Of a stretch of DNA of 64,000 nucleotides, positions 1-9,561 are shown piece after piece. Below the pieces are notes generated by a model, which had not been told where the DNA came from, searched no databases, and saw only the letters and a list, made by a program, of their open reading frames with translations. A program made the translations under genes and the position numbers. The stretch lies in contig NZ_JACIDH010000010.1 of NCBI RefSeq assembly GCF_014196255.1, forward strand, positions 1 through 64,000. The letters run 5' to 3'. Numbering within the stretch: the first letter of the stretch is position 1; each line of letters starts with the position of its first letter. Source of the DNA: Sphingomonas pseudosanguinis (GTDB taxonomy: Bacteria; Pseudomonadota; Alphaproteobacteria; Sphingomonadales; Sphingomonadaceae).

Positions 1-103
1 GCTTGATCAGGTCCGTTCCCTCACACACCGGACATCGCATGCCATCCTCCCTGTCCCAAATCACCAGAACGAAGAAGAACCCGAAAAGCAGCCACAGTGA
101 ACA

Positions 104-148
104 GTCCCCCTGCAAGGGGAGGGGGACCAGCGAAGCTGGTGGAGGGGT
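104..148. repeat. Palindromic intergenic repeat, family A half-unit
   Basis: One arm of the family A element seen complete at 13330, 18861, 22806 and 38474. It has a short CCCC/GGGG hairpin followed by ACCAGCGAAGCTGGT and a GGAGGGG tail. Only one arm is present here, between the left window edge and the end of the asparaginase gene. Confidence 0.7.
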
Positions 149-183
149 ATCATCGCTTACGAGGGAAGTCGCTGCTCGCCCTC

Positions 184-1215
184 TTATGCCTTGAACAGCG
201 ACGGGGCCTTTTCCACTCGCGTGCGCCCGACGGCATCGGTCACCGCATAGGTGAAGCCCGGCAACAGGCAGAAGGCTCCGATCCGCCCGGCCGGGTCCAT
301 CGCCAGGAAGCCGACCTGCACCCCCTTGATCGCGTCGCCACGCAGGGCGGCGATGTGCCTGGCCGCCTCCTCGCACGCCGCCTGCGGGGCCATGCCGCCG
401 CGCATCGAGGCGACGACGCGGGCCGTGCCGCATACCCGCGTCACCTCCTCGCCCAGCCCGGTCGAGGTCGCGCCGCCGACCCCACGCTCGACATAGAGCC
501 CCGAGCCGACCTGCGGCGAGTCGCCGACCCGTCCGCGCAGCTTGAACGCCATGCCGGAGGTCGTGCAGGCACCCGCCATCCGCCCCTTGGCATCGCGCGC
601 GAGCATGCCGATCGTGTCATGGTCGAGCGCGCCGCCGGGCGTGCCGGGGCGACCCGCGCCATAGGTGCCCGTCTCGCTATTGGCGACCGGCCGATAATTC
701 TGCGCCTTCATCCACTCGCGCCACGCCTTTTCCGCCTCGGGTGTCAGCAGGTTGACGCGGGGGAAGCCCCGGTCGCGGGCGAAGCGCGTCGCGCCCTCGC
801 CGACCAGGAAGGTGTGCGGCGTATGCTCCATCACCGCGCGCGCGACCGAGATGGCGTGGACCGTATCCTCCAGCGCGGCGACCGCGCCGACGCCGCCGGC
901 ATCGTCCATGATCACGGCGTCGAGCGTCACATGCCCGTCGCGGTCGGGATAGCCGCTATAGCCGACCGAGTGGTTGTTCGGATCGGCCTCGGGCACCTTC
1001 ACGCCCGCCTCCACCATGTCGATCAGCGAGCCGCCCGCGCGGCCGGCGGCGAAGGCGGCGTCATTGGCCGGCGCGCCGAAGTCCCAGGTCGACAGGATCG
1101 TCGCGCGTGGGGCGGCGGCCTGTGCGAAGACGCGGCCCGGCGCCGCCGCCAGCCCCGCCACGATACCCGCCCCGCGTAGGAATGCCCGCCGCCCATCCTT
1201 CGTCCCGTTCATCAT
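184..1215 (-). CDS. N(4)-(beta-N-acetylglucosaminyl)-L-asparaginase, Ntn-hydrolase, Tat-exported
   Basis: A 343-residue isoaspartyl peptidase/glycosylasparaginase-family protein. These enzymes cleave themselves before a Thr that becomes the N-terminal nucleophile of the beta chain. The expected site is the Thr of the HDTIGM segment near residue 190, followed by a Gly-rich substrate loop (VGDSPQVGSGLY). The N-terminus carries a twin-arginine leader (RRAFLRG, then a hydrophobic stretch and an A-rich cleavage region), so a periplasmic enzyme is inferred. The tandem ATG pair at 1215/1212 is preceded by GGGA, which makes it a better start than the long upstream extension. It is divergent from the TonB receptor gene. 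The substrate (glycoasparagine, asparagine or isoaspartyl peptide) cannot be read from the sequence. Confidence 0.88.
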   Translation of the reverse strand: MMNGTKDGRRAFLRGAGIVAGLAAAPGRVFAQAAAPRATILSTWDFGAPANDAAFAAGRAGGSLIDMVEAGVKVPEADPNNHSVGYSGYPDRDGHVTLDAVIMDDAGGVGAVAALEDTVHAISVARAVMEHTPHTFLVGEGATRFARDRGFPRVNLLTPEAEKAWREWMKAQNYRPVANSETGTYGAGRPGTPGGALDHDTIGMLARDAKGRMAGACTTSGMAFKLRGRVGDSPQVGSGLYVERGVGGATSTGLGEEVTRVCGTARVVASMRGGMAPQAACEEAARHIAALRGDAIKGVQVGFLAMDPAGRIGAFCLLPGFTYAVTDAVGRTRVEKAPSLFKA

Positions 1216-1408
1216 CCCGTCATGTCCCGACTGCGATATTGCTGTTCGACGCCGATAGTGCGGCCACGCTGGGCCAAGCGCAAGCGGGGCATAGACCGAT
1301 TGCGAACCAATCCGATTTGCTGTTCGTCGCTGACCGGCGCTCTTTGCGCTGGGTGGTCTCCGCTGGCGATCGCTATTATGATCCAAGATATTGAAATCGT
1401 TTGTTGAT

Positions 1409-1482
1409 GTGACTTTTTGGTCACGTCGGCCGGCAATGTATGCCTTGGCTGCAAATAGGTATGGTTTAGGTATTGACCTATT
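1409..1482 (+). promoter_or_regulatory. Inverted repeats in the divergent promoter region (1216-1547)
   Basis: The 332-bp gap between the divergent asparaginase and TonB receptor genes has no gene but is AT-richer than its surroundings. It contains GTGAC-N6-GTCAC (1409-1424) and AATAGGT-N15-ACCTATT (1454-1482). Both are plausible operator half-sites or small hairpins upstream of the receptor. No regulator is encoded nearby, so assignment is open. Confidence 0.3.
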
Positions 1483-1547
1483 AACGTAACTGATTTGTCT
1501 TTTTCCCTAAGCCCGACACGAGATCATTCGGGGCAAAGGGGAGATTT

Positions 1548-4500
1548 ATGAAGATCCATCAATCCGCATCCTGGTTGGCGCTTTCGGCCGCGACCATGAT
1601 GTTCGCGGCACCCGCCTTCGCGCAGCAGGTCGGCCCGACGGATACCCAGGACGCCGCCGCGCAAGGTGGCACCGATCAGGATCGCGACGCGTCGATCAGC
1701 GCGAACGCCGCCGCCACCCGCTCCGCCGCGATCACCGGCACGCCGCAGGCCTCCAGCGGGGGCGAGGTCATCGTGACCGGCACCCGGATCAGCCGCCCCA
1801 ATCTGGCCTCCGCCGCGCCGATCACCTCGGTCACGCGCCAGGACATCCAGGCGCAGGCGCCGCTGAACGTCGAGGAGGTGCTGAACCGCCTGCCGCAGGT
1901 CGCCCCCGACGCCCAGTCCAACTATGCCGATTCCGACGGCCGCCAGCGGATCAAGCTGCGCAGCCTGGGCTTTGAGCGCACGCTGGTGCTGGTCGACGGC
2001 AAGCGTCTGGGCACCCAGAACGGCCAGGACACCGGTATCATCCCCGCCAGCCTGCTCGAGCGTGTCGACGTCCTGTCGGGCGGCGCGTCGTCGGTCTATG
2101 GCTCGGACGCCATTTCGGGCGTGGTCAACTTCGTCCTGCGCAAGGATTTCGAGGGCCTGCGTGTCGACGGCAATTACAATTTCTACAACCACAACAACAC
2201 CAGTAACCTGGTCACGCCGATCGCCAACGCCGCCGGGTTCAGCAGCCCGCGTGGCCTGACCAATGACGGCGGTCGTTCGGACATCACGGTGACGGCGGGC
2301 AAGAAGCTGCTCGACGACCGGCTGAATATCTCGGGCTTCTTCAACTATCGCCAGGCCGATCTCGTGCGCAACGGCGCGCGCTCCTACGCCGCCTGCCCGA
2401 TCGCGCAGTTGTCGAAGGACTCGGCGCTGTCGTGCTCGCCGCTGTCGACCTATTCGCGGAGCGGCTTCGTCTCGCCCACGTCGGGGCCGAATGCCAACGC
2501 GCAATATGTCAACAATCCCGATGGCACGCGCAGCTTCGTGCCCTTCGGTCCGGGGGCGGGTCTGGCCGCCAACCCCTATGACGACGTGTCCTTCCAGCGC
2601 GCCAATGAGCGCTACACGGCGGGCGGCTTCGTCAACTTCAAGATCGCGCCCGAGGCCGAGATTTACGGCGACGGCATCTGGTTCCGCGACACCTCCGAAA
2701 ACCCGACGCCGCGTCGCGTCTATTCGTACACCGTTGCGGGCACGACGCCCTATCAGGTGAATTGCGACAACCCCTTCCTGTCGGCGGGCCAAGCGGGGGC
2801 GCTGGGCTGCACCGGCGCCACCGGCTATGTGCCGCTCGACGTGCGCTATCGCTTCGACGGACAGCCGTCGCAGGCCGACCGCTTCGTCAATATGGGCTTC
2901 CGCGCCACCGGCGGCGTGCGCGGCAAGATCGGCGAGGCCTGGTCCTATGATGTCGGCGGCGTCTATGCCCGCAACCAGCAGGACTGGTATCTCGGGCCGA
3001 CGTCGCAGAACGACCGCGTCAACCGTGCGCTCGATGTCGTCAACGTCAACGGCGTGGCCACCTGCCGCTCGGTCGTGAACGGCACCGATCCATCCTGCGT
3101 CCCCTTCGACGCGTTCCGCGCCGGATCGGGCAGCACCGCGCTGACCAACTATCTGTTCTCGGACGGCGCGACCGGGCAGCGCCGCACGGTCACCCAGCTG
3201 TTCGACGCCATCGCGGTCGTCAATGGCGACCTGACCGGCTATGGCATCAAGACGCCTTGGGCGGATGACGGCCTGGCCGTGTCGCTGGGCACCGAATATC
3301 GCAAGGATCGCCTGATCTCGACCGCCGACGCTGGCTTCGTCGACCAGTTCGGCGAGCAGGACGCGCGGCTGAGCCAGGATGTCTGGGAATCGAATATCGA
3401 GCTCCAGGCGCCGCTGATCCAGAACAAGCCGTTCGCGCATCTGCTGCAGACCAATGGCGGCTTCCGCGTGTCGAAGTACAGTTCGAACCCCAAGACCTTC
3501 TCGACCTGGAAGATCGAGGGTCTGTACGCGCCGGTCGCCGACCTGACCTTCCGCGCCTCGTACAACAAGGCGCAGCGTGCACCGACGGTGATCGAGATCC
3601 GGCAGGCGACGCAGGTCAATTTCGGTCGCAACACGACGCTGACCGATTTCTGCGCACCGGTTTTCGCGCACCCAGGCGGACGGCACGGTCACCACCGCGC
3701 CGATCGGCTCGCGCGAGCTGTGTTCGAAGACGGGGCTGGCGGACAATCTGTACGGCAGCGCCTCGCTGCTGTGCCCGACCGAGGGCTGCACCGTGCGTTC
3801 GGGCGGCTTCACCGCCGATCCGGAAACCGCCTATACGCTGACCTATGGTCTGGTGGTGAAGCCCAGCTTCATTCCGGGTCTGGTCTTCTCGGCCGACCGC
3901 TATCAGGTGCGGATCGTCAACTCGCTGGGCTATAACGGCGCGGATTATTATCTGCAGGGCTGTCTGGCGTCGAATGGCGACCCGTTCTTCTGCAACGGCA
4001 TCGTCCGCGATCCGACCACCGGGTCGATCGGCAATGCGCCGGCGGGCAATCCGTCGTCGGGCTTCGTGCGGCAGGGGACGACCAACTATTACCGCACGCT
4101 GGCCTATGGCTGGGACTTCCAGGGGCAGTATTCGCTCGACCTGAACAAGGCGGGGCGCTTCGACTGGAGCTTCAACGGCTCGCTGTCGACGCTGGCCGGT
4201 GGCCAGGACTCGCCGCTGCGCAGCCAGTATAACTGCGCGGGCTACTTCTCGAACGGCATCTCGTGCGGCCAGCTGGTCCCGAAATGGGCGCATACGCTGC
4301 GCACCACTTGGACCACGCCCGACCGGACGTTCAACGCCTCGTTCAACTGGCGCTATACCGGCTCGCTGACCACCGCGAACAATTCGGGCAATGCCGATAT
4401 CGGCGGCACGCCCGAGCGGTTCCAGAACACGTTCGCCCGCATCGCGCCGCAGAGCTTCTTCGACCTGGCGCTGACGTGGAATGTCGCACGCCGGTTCGCC

Positions 4501-4650
4501 TTCCGGATCATCGCGAACAACGTGTTCGACAAGACGCCGCCGATCATCCCGAACTCGTATCAGGTCGCCCTGTCGCGCAGCAACACCGCGCCGCAGCGTT
4601 ACGACGCGCTGGGCCGTCAGATCGCGATCGGGACGACGATCAACTTCTGA
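1548..4650 (+). pseudogene. TonB-dependent receptor, interrupted by one +1 frameshift
   Basis: About 1030 residues once two frames are joined. The start has a strong ribosome site (AGGGGAG, 7 nt before ATG) and a signal peptide ending AFA-QQ near residue 25. A TonB-box-like stretch lies at 71-80 (EVIVTGTRI), followed by the plug domain and a long beta-barrel. The chain ends in Phe (TTINF), typical of outer-membrane barrels. The first frame reads correctly to TDFCAPV, then becomes non-barrel sequence. The next frame resumes with SRTQADGTVTT and continues to the stop. Removing one T from the run at 3661-3664 joins them cleanly, so this is either a single-base sequencing error or a very recent mutation. 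The substrate is unknown. The neighbouring galactose operon makes a carbohydrate plausible but not shown. Confidence 0.9.
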
Positions 4651-4690
4651 CGATAGGAGCGGGGCGCTTCGGTGTCCCGTTTCCGATGCG

Positions 4691-4730
4691 AAAAGGCCGG
4701 TCGTCCTGTTGGACAACCGGCCTTCTTTTT
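4691..4730. terminator. Rho-independent terminator, probably bidirectional
   Basis: A hairpin AAGGCCGGT-c-GTCC / GGAC-a-ACCGGCCTT with a 4-nt loop is followed by CTTTTT and preceded by AAAA. It sits between the TonB receptor stop and the convergent galactose operon, so it can serve both transcripts. Confidence 0.85.
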
Positions 4731-4747
4731 CGCTGGGGTTGGCGTGC

Positions 4748-4822
4748 ACTTCGACGTCGCTCAGTGCGAACGGAGGCTGGTACCATTCCCAAATTTGTTC
4801 AGCCTGAGCGAAGTCGAAGGCC
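4748..4822. repeat. Palindromic intergenic repeat, family D
   Basis: An inverted pair: CTTCGACGTCGCTCAGTGCGAACGG on the left, TTCAGCCTGAGCGAAGTCGAAGGCC on the right. The same unit forms the four-copy array at 58948-59450. Confidence 0.7.
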
Positions 4823-4829
4823 CAGGGAA

Positions 4830-5771
4830 TTACTCCACGAAGTCTTCCACCTCACGCCGCTTGCCGCGCATGAAGGCGTCGGCGACGTGGCGCAGCGGCG
4901 CGATGTCGACGTCCGAGCGGCCACCCTGCACCAATTCGGCGAACCGCGCGTACAGCCCCGGATACTCGCCGTGCAGCCCTTCCTCATGATGCGGCGTCGA
5001 GCCGTCGGGCAGGGTCAGTACCGCGCCGCCCTCGGCCAGCTTCAGCGTGCCGTCGGTCGTCTCGACGACGATGTCCCAACTCTGATGGCCTTCCTGTCGC
5101 CAGTCGAGGTCGAGCGTCACCGGCCTGCCGTCCGTCGTGCGGAAGGCGACATCGGCAGCGATCGGCGCGTCGCGATTGGCGGGGAAGTCGAGCGTCGCCT
5201 GCTCGATGAAGAAAGGCTGCGGCATGATGTGCGTCGCGATCGACAGCGCGTTAATGCCCGGATCGAACACCCCGAAGCCGCCCGCTTCCCAAATCCAGGC
5301 CTGGCCCGGATGCCATTGGCGCACATCCTCGCGCCAGGTGATCGCGGCGGACGTGACCTTGCGGGCCGACAGCCATTCGCGCGCCGGCTCGACGCCCAGC
5401 GCGTAACGCGAGTGCCAGCTGGCGAAGAGGGTGACGTTCGCTTTGGCCGCCAGCTCCTCCAGCACCGCCACTTCGGCCAGCGTCGCGCCCGGCGGCTTTT
5501 CGAGGAAGACGTGCCAGTTATTCTCCAGCGCGGCGGCGGCGATGGCGTGGCGGACCTGCGGCGGGGTGCACAGCGCCACCGCATCGACGGCGATGTCGCT
5601 CTTGGCCAGTTCGTCGATGTCGTGGAAGTGCGGCACGCCCTCGACCCCGTTGGGGGAGCGGCTGACGGTCGCGACCAGCTCGAAGGCCGGGTTCCCCGCG
5701 ATGGCGGGGACATGCTGGTCATGGGCGATCTTGCCCATGCCGACCAGCGCGAGACGGATCGTGTCGGTCAT
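4830..5771 (-). CDS. D-galactose 1-dehydrogenase-like Gfo/Idh/MocA oxidoreductase
   Basis: A 313-residue NAD(P)-dependent sugar dehydrogenase, expected to oxidise D-galactose to galactonolactone, the first step of the De Ley-Doudoroff pathway. The N-terminal Rossmann motif VGMGKIA lies at residues 10-16 and the family EKPP signature at 91-94, followed by the C-terminal alpha/beta substrate domain. ATG 5771 was chosen because it begins the Rossmann strand and lies 5 bp after the dgoA stop. The upstream extension is dgoA in another frame. It is the last gene of dgoK-dgoA-gal. The substrate is assigned from operon context; other aldoses such as arabinose or fucose are possible. Confidence 0.85.
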   Translation of the reverse strand: MTDTIRLALVGMGKIAHDQHVPAIAGNPAFELVATVSRSPNGVEGVPHFHDIDELAKSDIAVDAVALCTPPQVRHAIAAAALENNWHVFLEKPPGATLAEVAVLEELAAKANVTLFASWHSRYALGVEPAREWLSARKVTSAAITWREDVRQWHPGQAWIWEAGGFGVFDPGINALSIATHIMPQPFFIEQATLDFPANRDAPIAADVAFRTTDGRPVTLDLDWRQEGHQSWDIVVETTDGTLKLAEGGAVLTLPDGSTPHHEEGLHGEYPGLYARFAELVQGGRSDVDIAPLRHVADAFMRGKRREVEDFVE

Positions 5772-5776
5772 CGGTA

Positions 5777-6406
5777 TCAGCGTGCCTTTTCGACATAAGC
5801 GCGCGCCGACACGGCGACATCCGCCGCCGGCTTGCCCGCGCGATAGAGATTGGAGCCCAGGCCAAAGCCGTCCGCGCCGTGCGCGCGCCACTCGGCCATG
5901 TTGTCGGGGGTGACCCCGCCGACCGCCAGCACCGGGACGTCGCGCGGCAGGACCGCGCGCTGCGCCTTGAGGAAGGTGGGCGAGGCGCCTTCGGCCGGGA
6001 ACAGCTTCAGGCCATGCGCGCCGGCCTTCAGTGCGGCGAACGCCTCGGACGGGGTGAAATAGCCGGGCAGCGAGATCAGGCCTTGCGCCACGCTATGTGC
6101 AATCACGTCCGTATCGGTGTTGGGCGAGACGATCAGGCGGCCGCCCGCCGCCTTCACCCGGTCGACCTGTTCAGTGGTCAGGACGGTGCCGGCGCCTACG
6201 ATCGCCCGGTCGCCGACATGGGCGGTGATCGCGGTGATGCTGTCATAGGGATCGGGCGAATTGAGCGGCACCTCGATCAGGGTGAAGCCCGCCTCGACCA
6301 GCGCATCGGCGACGGGGATCGCCTCGGCGGGAGTCAGGCCGCGCAGGATGGCGACGAGGGGGCAGGCGGCGAAGGCCTTGGCGAAACTCTGGGCGGGGTC
6401 GGTCAT
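5777..6406 (-). CDS. dgoA: 2-dehydro-3-deoxy-6-phosphogalactonate aldolase
   Basis: A 209-residue class I KDPG/KDPGal-type aldolase. It cleaves 2-dehydro-3-deoxy-6-phosphogalactonate to pyruvate and glyceraldehyde 3-phosphate. The Schiff-base Lys is K134 (GLKLFPAE) and the general acid/base Glu is E45 (LIEVPLNSP). GAGTV and the phosphate-binding VGGV segment are present. The start overlaps the dgoK stop by ATGA, so translation is coupled. It acts directly after the DgoK kinase. Length matches the family. Confidence 0.93.
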   Translation of the reverse strand: MTDPAQSFAKAFAACPLVAILRGLTPAEAIPVADALVEAGFTLIEVPLNSPDPYDSITAITAHVGDRAIVGAGTVLTTEQVDRVKAAGGRLIVSPNTDTDVIAHSVAQGLISLPGYFTPSEAFAALKAGAHGLKLFPAEGASPTFLKAQRAVLPRDVPVLAVGGVTPDNMAEWRAHGADGFGLGSNLYRAGKPAADVAVSARAYVEKAR

Positions 6407-7302
6407 GACAAATGCTCCCGAATGGCGTGAAGACCGGCGAGGAAGCCGGCATGGCTGTCGAGCGCGACGACGCGGCCGCCGCGTGCCTCGATCCCGACGG
6501 TGTAGAGGTCGGCGAGCAGGCCACCGGACAGGAGATGGACGGTCCGCCCCGCCATATCGGGCACCGCGCCGATGTCGTTGCCGATCAGCAGCCCGCTGGC
6601 ATAGGCGGCGGCGTCATGCGGCGCGATCCGCCCGAGCAGGACCGAGGCGCGCACGCCGAACAGCGCCGCCGTCAGGTCGCATGCGCCGAACCCGCGCGTC
6701 AGGCCGTCGCGAAAGGCCGCGCCGTCCGCCACCGGCCCGTCGAGCATGCCGGCCAAGATGCCATGCCCCTTGACCAGCGCGAACAGCTCGCCGGTCATGG
6801 TCGTCGCGAAGTCGGTGATGCGGCCGTCCCGGCTATGGACCCACTTGTTGTGCGTGCCCGGCTGCGCGAACAGCGCGTCGGCCGGGGCGAGGCCCGCGGC
6901 GATCGCGCCCAGCACCTGCACCTCTTCGCCGCGCATCACATCGGCGCGGGTATCGGTCAGCAGCGAGACGCCGGGGACGATGGTGACGCGCTGCTCGGCG
7001 ATATGGGTGGCGGCGCCCGCCAGCATCGCGAGATCGGCGGGGGCGGGGACATAGGCCGCCTCGTGCCAGCCGCGTGTCGAGCCGACCATGCCTGCCGCGA
7101 TAATGGGCAGGTCGCCCAGCCGATCGCGGATCGCGGCGATCTCCGCCGGGTAATCCCCCGCCGCCATCGCGAGCACGCCGCGATCGTCGCGCACGGTGTC
7201 GAGCATCGTGCCGTCGTCGGCGATCACATAGATTCGGCGGTTGGTCGTACCCCAGTCGATCGCAAGATAGGCGGGCGTAACGTCTGATGGCACGGCGGGC
7301 AC
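6403..7302 (-). CDS. dgoK: 2-dehydro-3-deoxygalactonokinase
   Basis: A 299-residue DgoK-family sugar-acid kinase that phosphorylates 2-dehydro-3-deoxygalactonate at C6. The N-terminal ATPase-fold motif AIDWGTTNRR (from about residue 14) and a later phosphate loop (QPGTHNKW) are visible. GTG 7302 is preferred because AGGAG lies 5 nt upstream and the alternative ATG adds about 50 non-conserved residues. It is the first gene of the leftward galactose operon and lies 28 bp downstream of a FadR/GntR-type palindrome. Confidence 0.92.
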   Translation of the reverse strand: MPAVPSDVTPAYLAIDWGTTNRRIYVIADDGTMLDTVRDDRGVLAMAAGDYPAEIAAIRDRLGDLPIIAAGMVGSTRGWHEAAYVPAPADLAMLAGAATHIAEQRVTIVPGVSLLTDTRADVMRGEEVQVLGAIAAGLAPADALFAQPGTHNKWVHSRDGRITDFATTMTGELFALVKGHGILAGMLDGPVADGAAFRDGLTRGFGACDLTAALFGVRASVLLGRIAPHDAAAYASGLLIGNDIGAVPDMAGRTVHLLSGGLLADLYTVGIEARGGRVVALDSHAGFLAGLHAIREHLS

Positions 7303-7330
7303 GGCCTCTCCTGAAATTTTTATGCGGGAT

Positions 7331-7341
7331 TTGTAGGACAA
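7331..7341 (-). promoter_or_regulatory. Putative FadR/GntR-family operator upstream of dgoK
   Basis: TTGTAGGACAA fits the FadR-subfamily consensus TNGTNNNACNA at every fixed position. It lies 28 bp upstream of the dgoK start, where a repressor of DgoR type would act. No gntR-family gene lies beside the operon. Confidence 0.5.
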
Positions 7342-7763
7342 TAAATTTGGCCACGCAAGCCGGGTACGGGCGGCTTTTTGAGCGGTTTGCCGACCAACCA
7401 TCCCCCGATCGTGCCAAGCGATGAGCGGAAAATTGCACAAGGTCGACAGCATTGCAGATATTGCGATGCGTTATCTATAAGTGTGCGTGCAAGGGGCGGG
7501 GCCGTCCTGTTGACTGTCCCGGCAAAGCCGTCGAACAGCGCATTTGGCCAGCATGGACCGGCGACAGGAGTCGGGTATGCGGGTGGCAGGTATAGGAAGT
7601 CGAATTTTAGGGTGAGGATCGGAAGGCCGGTTGTGGCCGCTTTTCCGCGCGCGATTGCGGCTGGTGGAAGGGCTGCCCCCGTTTTTGGACATCGCGGTCA
7701 TGCCGTTCGTCGCGACCATGGTTGCCGACAGTGCGGATGACCTCAACCGAGAAGGCGTCGAAC
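7342..7763. other. Divergent intergenic region, dgoK/mqo
   Basis: About 420 bp between the dgoK operator and the mqo start. It presumably holds both promoters. A non-ATG frame of about 46 codons (from about 7631, ending inside the mqo start region) was noted but has no ribosome site. No repeat or recognised RNA was seen. Confidence 0.4.
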
Positions 7764-9488
7764 ATGCGGAATGACGATCGAAACCAGCGGGGCCGCGCGC
7801 GTGCTCCCGAAGCTATCGGCCAGGGCGGGATCACCCGGCGGGCCATGATGGGCTCCGCGCTGGCGGCGGGCACCGCGTCGGTCGCGCCGTTCGTCGCCGA
7901 GGCCGCGGCATCCGAGCACAAGGTCGACGTGTTGCTGATCGGTGGCGGCATCATGAGCGCGACGCTGGGCGTCCTGCTGCGCGAGCTGGAGCCGGGCTGG
8001 ACGATCGAGATGGTCGAGCGGCTGGACAAGGTGGCCGAGGAAAGCTCCAATGGCTGGAACAATGCCGGCACCGGTCACTCGGCACTGTGCGAGCTGAACT
8101 ATACCCCGGTCAACGAGGCCGACGGGCGGGTCGAGATCAAGAAGGCGATCGAGATCAACGAGCAGTTCCAGGTCACGCGCCAGTTCATGAGCCATCAGCT
8201 GCGCACCGGCGTGCTCAAGAACCCGCGCAGCTTCATCAATTCTACCCCGCACATGAACCTGGTGTGGGGCGATGAGAATGTCGCTTTCCTGCAAAAGCGT
8301 CACGCCGCGCTGCTCGCCAGCCCGCTCTTCTCCGGCATGGAGTTCACCACCGACCCGCGCCAGATCGCGCAGTGGGTGCCGCTGATGATGGAAGGGCGCA
8401 AGGGCGGGCAGAAGCTGGCTGCGACCCGCTCGACGCTCGGCACCGATTGCGAATGGGGCGAGGTGACCCGCCAATATATCCGTTCGCTCCAGGGCCAGCC
8501 CGGCGTGACGCTGACCACGGGGCATGAGGTCCGCTCGCTGGAACGCAATGCGGACGGCACCTGGCGGGTGACCGCGCGCGACATGAAGACGGGCGACAAG
8601 CGGATCATCACCGCGCGCTTCGTCTTCGGCGGGGCGGGTGGCGGTGCGCTGCCCATCCTGCAAAAGTCGGGTATCCCCGAAGGGGACGACTATGCCGGCT
8701 TCCCGGTCGGCGGCTCGTTCCTGGTGACCGAGAACCCCGCCATCGCGCGGCGTCATCTCGCCAAGGTCTATGGCAAGGCCGCGACGGGATCGCCGCCCAT
8801 GTCGGTCCCGCATCTCGACACCCGCTATCTGAACGGCAAGCAGGTGCTGCTGTTCGGGCCGTTCGCCACCTTCTCGACCAAGTTCCTGAAGGAAGGCTCG
8901 TACTTCGACCTGCCCAAGTCGGTGACGCTCGACAATTTCCGGCCGATGCTGTCGGTCGGGTGGAACGAGTTTCAGCTGGTCGAATATCTCGCCGGCCAGC
9001 TGATGATGAGCCAGGAAGACCGGATGAACGCGCTGCGGGAATATTTCCCCAATGCCAAGGACGGCGACTGGCGGCTGTGGCAGGCGGGGCAGCGCGTCCA
9101 GATCATCAAGCGCGATCCGGACAAGGGCGGCGTGCTGAAGCTGGGCACCGAGATCGTCGCGTCGAAGGACGGATCGATCGCCGCGCTGCTGGGTGCCTCG
9201 CCGGGCGCATCGACCGCACCGTCGATCATGCTGAACCTGATCAAGAAGGTCTTCCCCGATCGGTTGGCGACGCCGGCCTGGCAGGCGAAGATCCGCGAGA
9301 TCGTGCCGAGCTATGGCACGGCGCTGAACGAGGATCGCGACCTGCTGGCGCATGAATGGCAGGCGACGGCGGAAACCTTGCAGCTGACGATGGCGCCGCC
9401 ACCGGTCTCGTCGCCCGCCACCACCGAGGCGCCGCGCCCCGAGGCGACGCGGGTCAGCCCCAACCGGCATCCCGATCTGGCGCTGTAA
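7764..9488 (+). CDS. mqo: Malate:quinone oxidoreductase with a Tat-like N-terminus
   Basis: A 574-residue FAD-dependent membrane-associated enzyme that oxidises malate to oxaloacetate and passes electrons to quinone. The FAD-binding strand [12 protein letters not shown] starts near residue 56, followed by family signatures [20 protein letters not shown] and [12 protein letters not shown] 7764 has GAGAAGG 8 nt upstream; in-frame ATGs at 7722 and 7737 lack one. The 50 residues before the FAD domain contain TRRAMMG plus a hydrophobic Ala-rich segment, like a Tat leader. The C-terminus is a short Pro-rich tail ([14 protein letters not shown]). Typical Mqo is a cytoplasmic-side peripheral protein, so the leader is unusual. 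A terminator follows. Confidence 0.93.
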   Translation: MRNDDRNQRGRARAPEAIGQGGITRRAMMGSALAAGTASVAPFVAEAAASEHKVDVLLIGGGIMSATLGVLLRELEPGWTIEMVERLDKVAEESSNGWNNAGTGHSALCELNYTPVNEADGRVEIKKAIEINEQFQVTRQFMSHQLRTGVLKNPRSFINSTPHMNLVWGDENVAFLQKRHAALLASPLFSGMEFTTDPRQIAQWVPLMMEGRKGGQKLAATRSTLGTDCEWGEVTRQYIRSLQGQPGVTLTTGHEVRSLERNADGTWRVTARDMKTGDKRIITARFVFGGAGGGALPILQKSGIPEGDDYAGFPVGGSFLVTENPAIARRHLAKVYGKAATGSPPMSVPHLDTRYLNGKQVLLFGPFATFSTKFLKEGSYFDLPKSVTLDNFRPMLSVGWNEFQLVEYLAGQLMMSQEDRMNALREYFPNAKDGDWRLWQAGQRVQIIKRDPDKGGVLKLGTEIVASKDGSIAALLGASPGASTAPSIMLNLIKKVFPDRLATPAWQAKIREIVPSYGTALNEDRDLLAHEWQATAETLQLTMAPPPVSSPATTEAPRPEATRVSPNRHPDLAL

Positions 9489-9506
9489 GCGCCGATCGCG
9501 GGCATA

Positions 9507-9546
9507 AAAAGGGGCCGGCCGTGATACGCCACGGCCGGCCCTTTCT
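9507..9546. terminator. Bidirectional rho-independent terminator
   Basis: A perfect 12-bp stem GGGCCGGCCGTG / CACGGCCGGCCC with a 6-nt loop, AAAAA on the left and TTTCT on the right. It lies between the convergent mqo and lipoprotein genes. Confidence 0.88.
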
Positions 9547-9561
9547 ACGTTGACGTCGCGA

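Noticed and set aside
1524..3812. A 762-codon antisense frame over the TonB receptor
   Set aside because: Low-complexity composition with no motif. The sense strand has a signal peptide, plug and barrel.
7631..7768. Short non-ATG frame of about 46 codons before mqo (ends [10 protein letters not shown])
   Set aside because: Looks mildly protein-like, but there is no standard start with a ribosome site and it runs into the mqo start.
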